Assembly (NCBI RefSeq): GCF_003114835.2
Contig: NZ_AP025028.1
Location: 3,562,001-3,626,000, forward strand
Length of the DNA: 64,000 nucleotides
Origin: Leptospira kobayashii
GTDB taxonomy: Bacteria; Spirochaetota; Leptospiria; Leptospirales; Leptospiraceae
Direction: 5' to 3'
Each line of letters starts with the position of its first letter. Position 1 is the stretch's first letter. The notes beneath the pieces were generated by a model. The model made no database searches and was not told the origin of the DNA. It was given only the letters and a program-made list of their open reading frames with translations. Positions 7,218 through 15,116 of this stretch are shown in pieces. Position numbers and translations under genes: made by a program.

Positions 7218-7556
7218 ATGCAAACTCTCGACTCTACCTTCGCCGCACTCGCTGACCCAACTCGCCGTGCGATACTTATGCGCCTTGCGAAAGGCGACTC
7301 AACTGTTATGGAGCTCGCTAAACCCTTCCAAATGAGCCAGCCAGCCATCTCGCGGCATCTCAAAATTTTGGAGGAAGCAGGCCTTATTTCAACCACGATC
7401 CGTGCGCAAGAGCGTCCTCGCCGACTTGAAACTGCGCCGCTCAAAAAGGCCACGGATTGGATTGAGAAGTACCGCCAAATGTGGGAGAAACGTTACCAAG
7501 CGCTCGACGGACTACTCGAAGAATTGCAGGCAATACAAACAAATGGAGATCAATGA
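7218..7556 (+). CDS. ArsR-family regulator, AHSA1-linked type
   Basis: A 112-residue winged-helix repressor. It opens with LDSTFAALADPTRRAILMRL, and the recognition helix region is MSQPAISRHLKILEEAGLIS. The wing is short (RAQERPRRLETAPLKK), and the tail WIEKYRQMWEKRYQALDGL is typical of the ArsR subgroup that sits beside SRPBCC genes. It has no cysteine metal site, so it is not a classical arsenic sensor. It overlaps the SRPBCC gene by 4 nt. The ATG at 7218 is preferred over an upstream start because family members begin there and the operator lies just ahead. Confidence 0.9.
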   Translation: MQTLDSTFAALADPTRRAILMRLAKGDSTVMELAKPFQMSQPAISRHLKILEEAGLISTTIRAQERPRRLETAPLKKATDWIEKYRQMWEKRYQALDGLLEELQAIQTNGDQ

Positions 7557-8068
7557 AAATGACAACAGATCAAAAAGAATTGAAGGTAGAGCTACGGGGC
7601 GAAACCGAAGTAGTGGTTACGCGCTATTTTGCGGCACCTCGTCAATTGGTATTCGATTGTTTTACAAAACCGGAATTGATGCGCCGATGGTTGACTGGTC
7701 CGGAAGGCTGGACTGTTGAGAAGATAGAGAACGATCTTAGGGTCGGCGGCAAATACCTGTACGTCTTTGCGGATTCAAACGGAAACAAAGGAGGTGTTTA
7801 TGGAAAATTCCTAGAGGTGATCGTGCCTGAGAAAGTTGCAAATAACGAGAATTATGCGATGGACATGGCTACGTTTGATCCGGACGGTCCGGAAAATCCG
7901 GATGCTACCGTCGAGTCCCGCACATTTACTACCGAAGGAAATCTAACTCTCATGACTCATGTATGCAAATACGCCTCTGCGGAAGTGCGTAAGGCGGAAC
8001 TTGGCGCGGCTGAAGGTTGGGTAGAACTCTGCAAAGTACTCGATAAATTATTATTAGAGCTTGTTTGA
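7553..8068 (+). CDS. SRPBCC (AHSA1-like) ligand-binding protein
   Basis: A 171-residue START-like fold protein. Typical marks are VVVTRYFAAPRQLVFDCFTK, the tryptophan-rich MRRWLTGPEGW, LRVGGKYLYVFAD and the C-terminal helix that closes the cavity (GWVELCKVLDKLLLEL). Such proteins bind a hydrophobic ligand in the cytoplasm; the ligand of this one is unknown. It is translated from an ATG that overlaps the ArsR stop, with GGAG 4 nt ahead. A second ATG two codons later is possible. The pairing suggests that ArsR senses the compound handled by this protein. Confidence 0.88.
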   Translation: MKMTTDQKELKVELRGETEVVVTRYFAAPRQLVFDCFTKPELMRRWLTGPEGWTVEKIENDLRVGGKYLYVFADSNGNKGGVYGKFLEVIVPEKVANNENYAMDMATFDPDGPENPDATVESRTFTTEGNLTLMTHVCKYASAEVRKAELGAAEGWVELCKVLDKLLLELV

Positions 8069-8156
8069 AGAATCCAAGACATGTAGACTCTGCCGCGGAT
8101 AGCGACCTTTTCCCGGTAGAGAGCAAGCTTACAAAATCAATTTAGGATAGTATTAC

Positions 8157-8414
8157 ATGGCAACAACAAAGAAGAGAAGTAGTTTGACGAAATCTAAATC
8201 TAAATCTAAAGAAACTAAAATTTTGCAACTTAAATCGCATAAAGATCCTGCAAAAGCCGAACGCGCAACACAAGCAATGCCGAAGATGCAGAAAATTGAC
8301 ATCGCTGCGCTTAAGGCTGCGGTCGGTTCAAACGACTTTTTCTTTTTACCTCACAAGATAAGTACTATATTTGCTACGCTTCACCCCGTTTGCAGCGGGG
8401 TATCACATAACTAA
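8157..8414 (+). pseudogene. Chimeric remnant ending in a PhnB-like tail
   Basis: The 85-residue frame joins a lysine- and serine-rich start (MATTKKRSSLTKSKSKSKET) to DPAKAERATQAMPKMQKIDI and AALKAA. The second part matches the C-terminal tail of PhnB-like VOC proteins; compare the end of the gene at 1684-2145. The VOC domain between them is absent, and after VGSN the frame reads through non-coding sequence. A CCCCG/CGGGG hairpin lies at its end, near 8387-8403. It looks like two gene pieces joined by a deletion. A small basic protein could still be made. Confidence 0.55.
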
Positions 8415-8469
8415 TATTAATCTCACTGCACAGTCATTTATCTTGACTATTTTAAAAAGTTCAAGGCAT

Positions 8470-9480
8470 TCAGAAATCCGAAGCACCCTTAAGTTTACCC
8501 TGCAAAATTCGATTCATAAATTCTGGTTGCGGTAGTGATTTTTGCAAATCGGATTCTGAAGGTATGGTTTGACTTTTTGTTTCACCAAAGGTAAATCCGG
8601 AACAGGGATTCTCTGGCAAGGAAGGCATCTTCTTGATCGCGCGAATCCAAGAACAAGCCATCTTCTGATATCCTGCCGGGCTAGGATGTACTCCATCGAA
8701 TGAGTAATCAGTGGCCAATGTAAGTGCGTCGTACATATCCACAATGACCACTTGGTTGGAAAATTTAGTACCAATCGCATTGGCCAGCTTCTGATCAATC
8801 CACTCATTGTATGTTTTAACAAGCGGATTCAAAACCGTATTATCCGTACATTTTGTACAACTGGCCGCAGGCTTCATAAAGCGGACAATTTTAGCTACAT
8901 AGATTGTTCCATTTCCACTTTGCTGGATTAAATTTTTTACGATTTGAGTCAGATTCTGAGTCGCCCAGTCCACGGACTTACCTTGTGCGAAATCATTCGT
9001 CCCTGCATGAACCAATGTAATAGATGCAACACTTGGAAGCATCGCAATGGGCACCAGCTGGTCGGTGCGAAAGCCGGGATATCCGTCATGCGACATGGAA
9101 TTGGTTTGCCACTGAGAAGTATAGGATCCGCCGCACTGATACCCGACCGTTGCAAAACCAAATTGATTCGAAGGTTGCAAGGCGAGCTCAGTCATCCAGC
9201 CTCTATAACCTCCACCCCACATATAAACCGCGCAAGTCATACATTGTTGGATTTGACCGCCATTGATTGTAGTACCCATGCAAATTCCAGGTGTCCCATA
9301 ACACTGAACATATCCATAACCATAAGTAATGGAATCGCCGAACTGCCGAATGATCGGTATACTCGCAGACTGTTTGACGCCTAACGGCTCGGCAGCAATC
9401 CGTGTCGGCCATAATAAGCTGTAAAAAACGATCGCTGATAGTACACTCGTTGATAGAAAACGAAAAATGTGAGTAAACAT
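8470..9480 (-). CDS. Exported SGNH/GDSL hydrolase
   Basis: A 336-residue secreted esterase or lipase-like enzyme. A signal peptide is evident at residues 1-30 (hydrophobic FLSTSVLSAIVFYSLL, then AA). The catalytic serine is S50 in RQFGDSITYG. HAGTND (158-163) is the block III Asn, and DGVHPSPAG (262-270) supplies the Asp-His pair. Eight or so cysteines between residues 60 and 215 suggest disulphides, which fits a periplasmic or surface location. The ATG at 9480 has GGAG 5 nt upstream; an in-frame ATG at 9495 is less likely. It stands alone on the minus strand. The substrate, an acyl ester or acylated sugar, is unknown. Confidence 0.88.
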   Translation of the reverse strand: MFTHIFRFLSTSVLSAIVFYSLLWPTRIAAEPLGVKQSASIPIIRQFGDSITYGYGYVQCYGTPGICMGTTINGGQIQQCMTCAVYMWGGGYRGWMTELALQPSNQFGFATVGYQCGGSYTSQWQTNSMSHDGYPGFRTDQLVPIAMLPSVASITLVHAGTNDFAQGKSVDWATQNLTQIVKNLIQQSGNGTIYVAKIVRFMKPAASCTKCTDNTVLNPLVKTYNEWIDQKLANAIGTKFSNQVVIVDMYDALTLATDYSFDGVHPSPAGYQKMACSWIRAIKKMPSLPENPCSGFTFGETKSQTIPSESDLQKSLPQPEFMNRILQGKLKGASDF

Positions 9481-9495
9481 AAATTCTCCGTTCAA

Positions 9496-9650
9496 GCTTT
9501 TGTATTTCCCAAGGAAACCATCGCATATCCCGTATAAGTTTTTGCTATACCGTTAGATGCTAAAAAACAAAGACGTGCAAGTAAAAATTCAAGCTTATAA
9601 ATAAATTATACAATTGAGTGATTCGAACACTCCCTAAAAATATCAAATCA
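9496..9650. other. Short non-coding stretch
   Basis: Divergent upstream region of the SGNH hydrolase gene. It presumably carries its promoter, but I see no clear -35/-10 pair or palindrome. Confidence 0.4.
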
Positions 9651-9755
9651 ATGGAATATCAAATATTTCTACCGCAAGCGGATTTAGACTCACTTGTGAA
9701 ATGCTATTGGACATTGGAAAACCGGCCGAGAGCCATTTCGAAAGACAACAATTGA
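9651..9755 (+). pseudogene. N-terminal fragment of an AraC-family regulator
   Basis: The frame starts MEYQIFLPQADLDSLVKCYW and TLEN, the usual opening of the ligand domain in AraC regulators of the DUF6597 group, then stops after 34 residues. A normal protein has about 250-270 residues, and no DNA-binding domain follows. The next gene is a VOC-type lipoprotein, so this repeats the AraC-VOC arrangement seen at 5442-6291. Confidence 0.65.
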
Positions 9756-9803
9756 TGCAATTTTGTATGATATATTTGCATCATCAAATAAAATAAGGAA
9801 AAA

Positions 9804-10160
9804 ATGAAAAGATCATTAATCATCGCAGCAATCATTCTTGGAATCGGAATTAACAATTGTAAAAATGAAAGCAAACCCGATTCACAAACCTTGAAGCAGA
9901 ACAAAAATTTAATATCGATTGTAGAAATCCCGGCAACTGATTTTTCAAGAGCGGTAACATTCTATCAAACATTATTAGGCGTTAAAATCGAAAAGATTGA
10001 TATGGAAGGTACGCAGATGGGTATATTGCCAAATAACGGATATACCGTGAATGTCGTTTTAGTAAAAGGCAATGGTTACATTCCCAAAAATAAGATCATA
10101 TCCGCCACTTGTCACGGAGGGATTGATTCAATTTGCTCTCCGGTGGTAAATTTTTGTTGA
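9804..10160 (+). pseudogene. Truncated VOC-domain lipoprotein
   Basis: The product has a lipoprotein signal (IIAAIILGIGINNC, lipidated Cys19) and then the first half of a VOC domain (ISIVEIPATDFSRAVTFYQT, VKIEKIDMEGTQMGI, VNVVLVKGNGYIP). The second half, with the usual GxFAxFxDxEGN close, is missing. The frame continues through unrelated sequence to a stop at 10158-10160. The ATG has AAGGAAAAA upstream. It may still make a short lipoprotein, but the VOC fold cannot be complete. Confidence 0.65.
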
Positions 10161-10183
10161 CATGCAGGTATTTACCTGCATGT
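10160..10183. promoter_or_regulatory. Palindromic operator overlapping a promoter element
   Basis: ACATGCAGGTA (10160-10170) and its exact reverse complement (10173-10183) are separated by TT, giving a strong 11-bp inverted repeat. A perfect TTGACA (10157-10162), a likely -35 box, overlaps its left end. The ArsR gene starts 10 bp later. A dimer bound here would block RNA polymerase. Confidence 0.65.
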
Positions 10184-10192
10184 TGTTTCTAT

Positions 10193-10537
10193 ATGCCGAA
10201 AGAAATGGAAGAAGTTGGCAAGGTGTTCAAGGCACTGGCGGATCCGAACCGTCGGAAAGTTCTCGATCTACTTTATGCCAACAATGGCCAACCTCTTTCA
10301 GCTCTTTGCGAACAGTTGGATATGCAAAGGCAGTCGGCGTCACAACACATTGACATCTTAATCGATGCGAACTTGGTAACCGTAGTTTGGAAGGGTCGAG
10401 AGAAACTCCACTTCATCAATCCGGTTCCGATTCACGAGGTCTATGAACGTTGGGTTAGAAAATTTGAACAAAATCGCTTAGGGTTTTTACACGACCTGAA
10501 AGCACAGCTGGAAGGAGAAAACAATGGAAAAACCTAG
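10193..10537 (+). CDS. ArsR-family regulator, AHSA1-linked type
   Basis: A 114-residue winged-helix repressor. It opens with EVGKVFKALADPNRRKVLDL, and the recognition helix region is LDMQRQSASQHIDILIDANL. The wing (VVWKGREKLHFINPVP) and C-terminal helix (VYERWVRKFEQNRLGFLHDL) follow. The sequence differs strongly from the other ArsR proteins here, and so does its operator. It overlaps the downstream SRPBCC gene by 14 nt. The start at 10193 fits the family; a longer frame upstream runs through the operator. Confidence 0.9.
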   Translation: MPKEMEEVGKVFKALADPNRRKVLDLLYANNGQPLSALCEQLDMQRQSASQHIDILIDANLVTVVWKGREKLHFINPVPIHEVYERWVRKFEQNRLGFLHDLKAQLEGENNGKT

Positions 10538-10997
10538 TTTCGTTTATGTTACGTACATAGTCAGCACACCTGAGAAGGTATGGAATGCATTAATTGATCC
10601 CGAAATAACGCGCCAATATTGGCTGGATCCGTTAGCTAAGAACCCTGCACATATCAACGTTTCGAATTGGGAACCCGGTTCGGAATGGAGGCACGAGCGC
10701 TTGGATGATGCACGGACAACCGACATTATGGGCAAAGTCGTCGAAAGCATTCCTCCACGCCGTTTGGTTCTTACATGGGCTAGGCCGAAGGAAATTGAAG
10801 AAGAATCCAAACACGCCCGTGTAACATTCGATATTGAGCCTTATGCCAATGGGATCGTTCGCTTGGTTGTTACGCATGAAGATCTGGATCCGCAGATGTT
10901 TGCAGGGATATCCGTTGGTTGGCCGGGGGTTCTTTCGAATCTCAAAACATTCCTGGAATCAGGTCGTGCTCTAGCGCAACACATTTCGGTAACCTAA
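10524..10997 (+). CDS. SRPBCC (AHSA1-like) protein
   Basis: A 157-residue START-like protein. Marks are VYVTYIVSTPEKVWNALIDP, the Trp-rich segment (ITRQYWLDPLA), the strand GKVVESIPPRRLVLTWARP and the last helix (GWPGVLSNLKTFLESGRAL). A ligand cavity is expected but the ligand is unknown. GGAG lies before the ATG inside the ArsR coding sequence, so the two genes are coupled. The stop codon sits inside ACCTAAC, which also fits the integron inverse core, although no right arm follows. Confidence 0.88.
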   Translation: MEKPSFVYVTYIVSTPEKVWNALIDPEITRQYWLDPLAKNPAHINVSNWEPGSEWRHERLDDARTTDIMGKVVESIPPRRLVLTWARPKEIEEESKHARVTFDIEPYANGIVRLVVTHEDLDPQMFAGISVGWPGVLSNLKTFLESGRALAQHISVT

Positions 10998-11056
10998 CAA
11001 TCACATAGCGATCATGAACCAACGATTTTTCAAGAACTTTCAAATGGAAAACAAAT

Positions 11057-11473
11057 ATGAATAATCCCTACTCCGGCGGATGCGCTTGCGGCGCCATTCG
11101 CTACGACATTTCCGATGAACCGATATTTATGAATGATTGCCAGTGCCGGGATTGCCAAAGGATGAGTGGCACCGGCCACGGATCCTATTTGACGTTTCCA
11201 AGTCGGGCAGCAGTAAAACTGAATGGTATGGCAACTAACTTCAATATGGTTGGCGACAGCGGCAATACAAAGACTAGCGGCTTTTGCCCCGAATGCGGCT
11301 CGCCCGTATATATGACGTTCGCTGCAATGCCTGAACTATTTACCGTGCACGCTGCGAGTCTTGATGATCCGAGTCGATACAAACCTCAGGCTGTGACATA
11401 CGGTGCGCGTGGTTATACTTGGGATCACCTTGATCCGTCGCTGCCGAAATTCGAAAAGATGCCGCCGGCATAA
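11057..11473 (+). CDS. GFA-family zinc protein (DUF636)
   Basis: A 138-residue protein of the glutathione-dependent formaldehyde-activating (GFA/CENP-V) family. Its zinc-binding cysteines are all present: C9 and C11 (GGCACG), C28, C30 and C33 (DCQCRDC), and C77 and C80 (CPECGSPVY). The fold carries one structural and one second zinc. Most family members are not formaldehyde enzymes, and the substrate is unknown. It follows the SRPBCC gene by 59 bp on the same strand and may be co-transcribed, but it has its own leader. Confidence 0.88.
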   Translation: MNNPYSGGCACGAIRYDISDEPIFMNDCQCRDCQRMSGTGHGSYLTFPSRAAVKLNGMATNFNMVGDSGNTKTSGFCPECGSPVYMTFAAMPELFTVHAASLDDPSRYKPQAVTYGARGYTWDHLDPSLPKFEKMPPA

Positions 11474-11576
11474 GGAATTATCGGTGAACGAGAGTTTGGT
11501 GTCTGAATATTTATTTAATATGGACGAACCTATTAATAAAAGTTTATTACTAAATCTGTATTAATGGGTTATTTTC

Positions 11577-11606
11577 TCACGACATGATAATTAAAGCATG
11601 TCGTGA
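11577..11606. repeat. Perfect 10-bp inverted repeat between convergent genes
   Basis: TCACGACATG (11577-11586) and its exact reverse complement (11597-11606) enclose a 10-nt AT-rich loop. The flanking genes converge, so a bidirectional terminator is possible, but no clear U-run follows on either strand. The rest of the 216-bp gap is AT-rich with nothing recognisable. Confidence 0.5.
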
Positions 11607-11689
11607 TAGGACAAAAGTTGGACTCCTGCAATAACTGAGTCACTTACTGGCATTACCCGGCATCACAATTATATTTTGATTGCTTCGGT

Positions 11690-12253
11690 TTATTTGAATG
11701 ATTTTTTTTTCTTTGCAGCCTCATAAATCAACTGCACAACCCCTGATTTGAATACATTGGCTTTAATCAATTTCAATCCTATTCGTTCCTTTAAATTTTC
11801 AAACAACGGCTTTCCGCTTCCTAAAGCAATAGGATGTACCGATATTCTGTATATATCGATAAGATTTAAATTGATAAACGTCTTGATAAGACTTGCTCCG
11901 CCATACAGCCAGATGTCTTTCCCTTCCTGTTTTTTAATTTCCGCTACCTTATTGTTAATATCCGAACTGATGAAAGTAACTCTTTTATCTTGTATATCTT
12001 GATTGGAAAAAACAAATTTTTTCTTTGAATGTACTCCTTTCCATAACATTTGTTCCGCCGGACTTGCTTCAGCATCAGGCTGAAAATTTCCCCAAGCATC
12101 ATAACTGACTCTACCGTAAAATATGGTGTCTATGCTTGATAAGAAACCGTCAAAATCCATATCATCATCCATTATACACCAATCAATTTCTCCATTCGGA
12201 CCTTCAATAAATCCGTCTAAAGTTACAGCTAAGTCTAAAATTATTTTTTTCAT
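11690..12253 (-). CDS. RibD/DHFR-like reductase family protein
   Basis: A 187-residue paralogue of the genes at 2449 and 28938. The opening ILDLAVTLDGFIEGPNGEID, FYGRVSYDAWGNF and the nucleotide-binding end HPIALGSGKPLFENL are all present. The GPNGEIDW motif is shared with the copy at 28938, so those two are closer to each other than to the copy at 2449. A poly-lysine C-terminus (AAKKKKSFK) is unusual. It reads alone on the minus strand, divergent from the lipoprotein gene at 12387. Confidence 0.87.
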   Translation of the reverse strand: MKKIILDLAVTLDGFIEGPNGEIDWCIMDDDMDFDGFLSSIDTIFYGRVSYDAWGNFQPDAEASPAEQMLWKGVHSKKKFVFSNQDIQDKRVTFISSDINNKVAEIKKQEGKDIWLYGGASLIKTFINLNLIDIYRISVHPIALGSGKPLFENLKERIGLKLIKANVFKSGVVQLIYEAAKKKKSFK

Positions 12254-12358
12254 TTTGTTGTATTAGGATAGTCCGGTCAATAGTCAAGCCGGATTGCATA
12301 TCCAATATGTCTTTAGATTGACAAGCGATCCTTTTCCTGTTAGTTTCCATGGAAGTAC

Positions 12359-12364
12359 TATAAT
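12359..12364 (+). promoter_or_regulatory. Probable -10 box of the lectin-like lipoprotein gene
   Basis: A perfect TATAAT stands 22 bp before the TTG start codon. The matching -35 region (about 12336-12341, CCTGTT) is poor. A TTGACA at 12318-12323 is too far for this -10 box but lies 17 bp from TAGTTT, an alternative. Evidence is sequence resemblance only. Confidence 0.4.
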
Positions 12365-12386
12365 CGTTATTTTGTGAGCGAAACCG

Positions 12387-13085
12387 TTGATTGCACGAAA
12401 CAGCATTCTCTTTGCACTTATCATATTATCCTTTCTGAATGATTGCAATTTACCCATAAAGGGAAAGGCTTATGCATGGAGCGACGAGCAAAGTTATATG
12501 AATTGGCATGACAGCGAATTGATGTGTAGAAAAAAAGGGATGAGATTACCCGAACTGAAAGAAATGCAAATGGCTCAAGAATCAAAACTCATGGACGAAT
12601 GGAGAAAGGAGATCAACGCTAAACTCATTCCCATTCCCGCTTTTTGGCTCGCAGTTTCCGAAGGCAAGGATGCATACATATTTCCGATTCATGTAAAAAT
12701 TGATGGTTATTCGGTTTCAGTAGAAAAAAAATCCAAAGAGCTGGTTCGATGCGTCAGGGATCTCAAAATGGAGAGAATCATAAAATCATCGAAGCCGATT
12801 GCGAATTGGAGTTCTTACCAAGGTTATATGACAAAAAATGCTGCGGTTGAACAATGCAAACAAATAGGAATGAGACTTCCATCTAACGGTGAAATCCGGC
12901 AAGCATACTTCGATAGGATAACCAATGAGTGGAATAAAGAAGATGATTCTGAAAATTTTTCTTATTGGACCAATGAAGAAGTTCCCGGGTTCACATTATT
13001 TACACCTGGTGATGGAATCTTTTCTTCAAGTGGCGGAAAGTTTTTGGGCAATGCACATGTCAGATGTATTCGTGCTCAAAACTAA
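12387..13085 (+). CDS. Lipoprotein with two DUF1566-like repeats
   Basis: A 232-residue probable lipoprotein (LFALIILSFLNDC; lipidated Cys20). The mature part has two similar blocks. The first runs SYMNWHDSELMCRKKGMRLP to ELVRCVRD (about 37-145); the second runs YQGYMTKNAAVEQCKQIGMR to HVRCIRAQ (about 160-232). Each has the pattern of DUF1566/Lcl-type domains, common on leptospiral surface lipoproteins: an early Cys, GMRLP, an aromatic FW or YW centre and a final VRC(V/I)R. The cysteine pair in each block probably forms a disulphide. The start is TTG. The function is unknown. Confidence 0.65.
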   Translation: MIARNSILFALIILSFLNDCNLPIKGKAYAWSDEQSYMNWHDSELMCRKKGMRLPELKEMQMAQESKLMDEWRKEINAKLIPIPAFWLAVSEGKDAYIFPIHVKIDGYSVSVEKKSKELVRCVRDLKMERIIKSSKPIANWSSYQGYMTKNAAVEQCKQIGMRLPSNGEIRQAYFDRITNEWNKEDDSENFSYWTNEEVPGFTLFTPGDGIFSSSGGKFLGNAHVRCIRAQN

Positions 13086-13100
13086 ATACGGAGAACCATT

Positions 13101-13466
13101 ATGAATTTGCACAAGGTAATCGAAAATAATATAGAAATTGTATCGGTAAATAGCAAAGAAATACTAATTACCGACACTCAGTCCGCATTGGATCTTATGG
13201 CTACAATCAGATATGAAGCGGACTGTGATCGATTCATTCTCAATAAAAACAATATAACCGAATACTTCTTCGAATTGAAAACCGGACTTGCCGGTAGTAT
13301 ATTGCAAAAAGTCATCAACTACCAATTGAAGCTAGCTATCATAGGAGATTTCTCAATCTATACAAGTAAAAGTTTAAAGGATTTCATCTATGAGATGAAC
13401 TCAGGCAAAGATATTTTTTTTCTGGAAAACGAAGAGCAAGCAATAGAAAGACTAGCCAAAGTTTGA
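13101..13466 (+). CDS. DUF4180 protein
   Basis: A 121-residue cytoplasmic protein matching DUF4180 along its whole length. Marks are the central ITDTQSALDLMATIRYEADC, NNITEYFFELKTGLAGSILQ and the end IIGDFSIYTSKSLKDFIYE with GKDIFFLENEEQAIERL. The fold resembles STAS-like or sensor proteins, but no biochemical role is established. CGGAG lies 8 nt before the ATG. It follows the lipoprotein by 15 bp, so the two may share a transcript. Confidence 0.85.
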   Translation: MNLHKVIENNIEIVSVNSKEILITDTQSALDLMATIRYEADCDRFILNKNNITEYFFELKTGLAGSILQKVINYQLKLAIIGDFSIYTSKSLKDFIYEMNSGKDIFFLENEEQAIERLAKV

Positions 13467-13548
13467 TCAAAGATCGAGTTCGATAAACCGCTTAAAGATT
13501 TTCTAACTTTTTTAACCACCCCCAAGGCTTCCATTCTCGACTGAAACA

Positions 13549-14031
13549 TCATTTTAACGTCTCCAAATACTTGCTGAGGTTTCCAAGATGTTGTTTGCCA
13601 CCTTCGATCGCACCGTATTTTTTATTAACTCTTTCAAGCTCCTCTTTGCTAGGGAAAATCTGTTCCATTGTCAGATTTGTTCCTTCGCCGGCTTCTTTAA
13701 ATATAATCTTTGATTGAAAATCAACATCCTCAGTGCCTTCACCGTCACCTATATGTTTATAGTAAATATGATGAGGTCTCTTAATGTCTATAAATTGGAT
13801 TTTGTTTTTATAGTCATGTCCATCGGGACCATGCATGATAAAGTCCCAAATCCCACCATTCGAGAAATCCATACTCTTTGTCGTTAACGTAAAACCGTCC
13901 GGCCCCCACCACTGGGAAAGATGTTCATGAGATGACCATACCTCAAATACAAGATCGATTGGTACGTCAAAGTATCTGTTATAAATAACCTTATTGTCTT
14001 GAATGATTGTTTCATCACTATTTTTTATCAC
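13549..14031 (-). CDS. SRPBCC (AHSA1-like) protein
   Basis: A 160-residue member of the AHSA1 type with the canonical [32 protein letters not shown] and [18 protein letters not shown] segments and the closing helix ([12 protein letters not shown]). The WWGPDGF and MHGPDG motifs make it closest to the copies at 27943 and 28455. The ATG lies inside the end of the ArsR gene (14-nt overlap), with GGAG just ahead. It binds an unknown hydrophobic ligand. Confidence 0.9.
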   Translation of the reverse strand: MIKNSDETIIQDNKVIYNRYFDVPIDLVFEVWSSHEHLSQWWGPDGFTLTTKSMDFSNGGIWDFIMHGPDGHDYKNKIQFIDIKRPHHIYYKHIGDGEGTEDVDFQSKIIFKEAGEGTNLTMEQIFPSKEELERVNKKYGAIEGGKQHLGNLSKYLETLK

Positions 14032-14347
14032 GGAGTTTCTCCTTCTTGATTTTTAATAAATATTTTTCCAAGTTATCTAAACGTTTATTCCATAAGTTTC
14101 TAATATCTAATAACCAATCTTCCATTTCACCTATTCCCGAGTCATCAAGGCTGTAGATACGTTTTTGCGCCTCCTTCTTCATACGTAGGACTTTCGCTTC
14201 TTTTAATACTTTTAAGTGCTGCGAAATAGCGGGAGAGCTCATCCTGAAATTTCGACTAATCTCCGTCGAGGTAAGCTCCCCTCTCTTGGCGACCAATCTC
14301 ACAATCCCTCTTCTCGTATCGTCCGCCAAAGCGGCAAAGGCATTCAT
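14018..14347 (-). CDS. ArsR-family regulator, AHSA1-linked type
   Basis: A 109-residue winged-helix repressor. It starts [20 protein letters not shown], and the recognition helix region is [20 protein letters not shown]. The wing is [12 protein letters not shown] and the C-terminal helix is [20 protein letters not shown]. It is the first gene of a two-gene unit with the SRPBCC gene. Two tandem palindromes lie directly upstream, so autorepression is likely. There is no metal-binding cysteine pair. Confidence 0.9.
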   Translation of the reverse strand: MNAFAALADDTRRGIVRLVAKRGELTSTEISRNFRMSSPAISQHLKVLKEAKVLRMKKEAQKRIYSLDDSGIGEMEDWLLDIRNLWNKRLDNLEKYLLKIKKEKLRDKK

Positions 14348-14357
14348 TTTTCTATAT

Positions 14358-14389
14358 TTAAGTAATTACTTAATTAAGTCAATACTTAA
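14358..14389. promoter_or_regulatory. Two abutting palindromic operators for the ArsR gene
   Basis: Positions 14358-14373 are a perfect 16-bp palindrome (TTAAGTAATTACTTAA). Positions 14374-14389 repeat the same arms with a different centre (TTAAGT, CAAT, ACTTAA). The two sites abut exactly, giving 16-bp spacing, and end 10 bp from the ArsR start codon. Two dimers could bind side by side. Confidence 0.7.
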
Positions 14390-14549
14390 ATTAAAGTATA
14401 AAACATTTCCCGAAAATGTTGCTTAATTCAACTTAACTTAACGGATTATTTTATTTGTTTTTATTAATAGATTTATCGATTGCGGAGTTATCATCAGATC
14501 GTTGAGGGAATTTGTTTTTTACTACCCCTCAACACTGATAAAATAAAAT

Positions 14550-15116
14550 TTAAACCTTTAGGGAGCCGCGAAACCCTCTTGCTGCATAATAAGATTCCGC
14601 ACCGTTATGATACACGAAGACATGGTCGTAACGGCAATCACAGAAGAGAGCGCCGCCAAGTTTTCTAATAGCAGAAGGTGTTTTCACCCAGCTTGAAGTT
14701 TTCGTATCGAAATCTCCCAGTTCCTGCAACTCCCGATAATCTTCTTCCGTTAAAAGTTCGATGCCCATTGCAATTGCCATATCAATGGCATTATTTTTCG
14801 GCTTATGCTCTTTCCTGGATTCCAGAGCCTCACGATCATAACAAACACTTCTCCGACCATTAGGGCTTTCCGCCGAACAATCATAAAAAATAAACTCGCC
14901 TGTCTTTTTATCATGACCGACAACATCCGGTTCACCTCCGGTTGTTTCCATTTCATTAAGCGACCAAAGTTTTTCAGAATTAGCTTCCAGCTTTGTTTGT
15001 ATTTTATTCCATGAAAGACCTTTATGGCGATTCATGTTTTTTTCAAAACGAGCTTTCAATGTGCCGAGTAGTTCTTCCGTTTGTTTTGGGGATAACTCTT
15101 TCTTATTACTTTTCAT
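14550..15116 (-). CDS. DUF4256 protein
   Basis: A 188-residue protein that matches DUF4256 throughout. Marks are LKARFEKNMNRHKGLSW, WSLNEMETTGGEPDVVGHDK, FIFYDCSAESPNGRRSVCYD and the C-terminal VFVYHNGAESYYAARGFRG. It is probably a cytoplasmic enzyme-like protein, given the conserved cysteines, acidic residues and histidines, but no activity is known. Its ATG overlaps the stop of a 37-residue YdeI-like fragment by 3 nt, so translation of that fragment would feed into it. Confidence 0.88.
   Translation of the reverse strand: MKSNKKELSPKQTEELLGTLKARFEKNMNRHKGLSWNKIQTKLEANSEKLWSLNEMETTGGEPDVVGHDKKTGEFIFYDCSAESPNGRRSVCYDREALESRKEHKPKNNAIDMAIAMGIELLTEEDYRELQELGDFDTKTSSWVKTPSAIRKLGGALFCDCRYDHVFVYHNGAESYYAARGFRGSLKV

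Noticed and set aside
8387..8403. Terminator-like CCCCG/CGGGG hairpin
   Set aside because: No U-run follows on either strand and it lies inside a remnant frame, so no function is claimed.
8944..9384. Plus-strand open frame opposite the SGNH hydrolase
   Set aside because: It is a shadow of a gene with a complete catalytic set; its composition is not protein-like.
10992..10998. Further attC-like core ACCTAAC at an SRPBCC stop codon
   Set aside because: The seven bases fit the inverse core, but no L arm or right arm follows; such a match is expected by chance.
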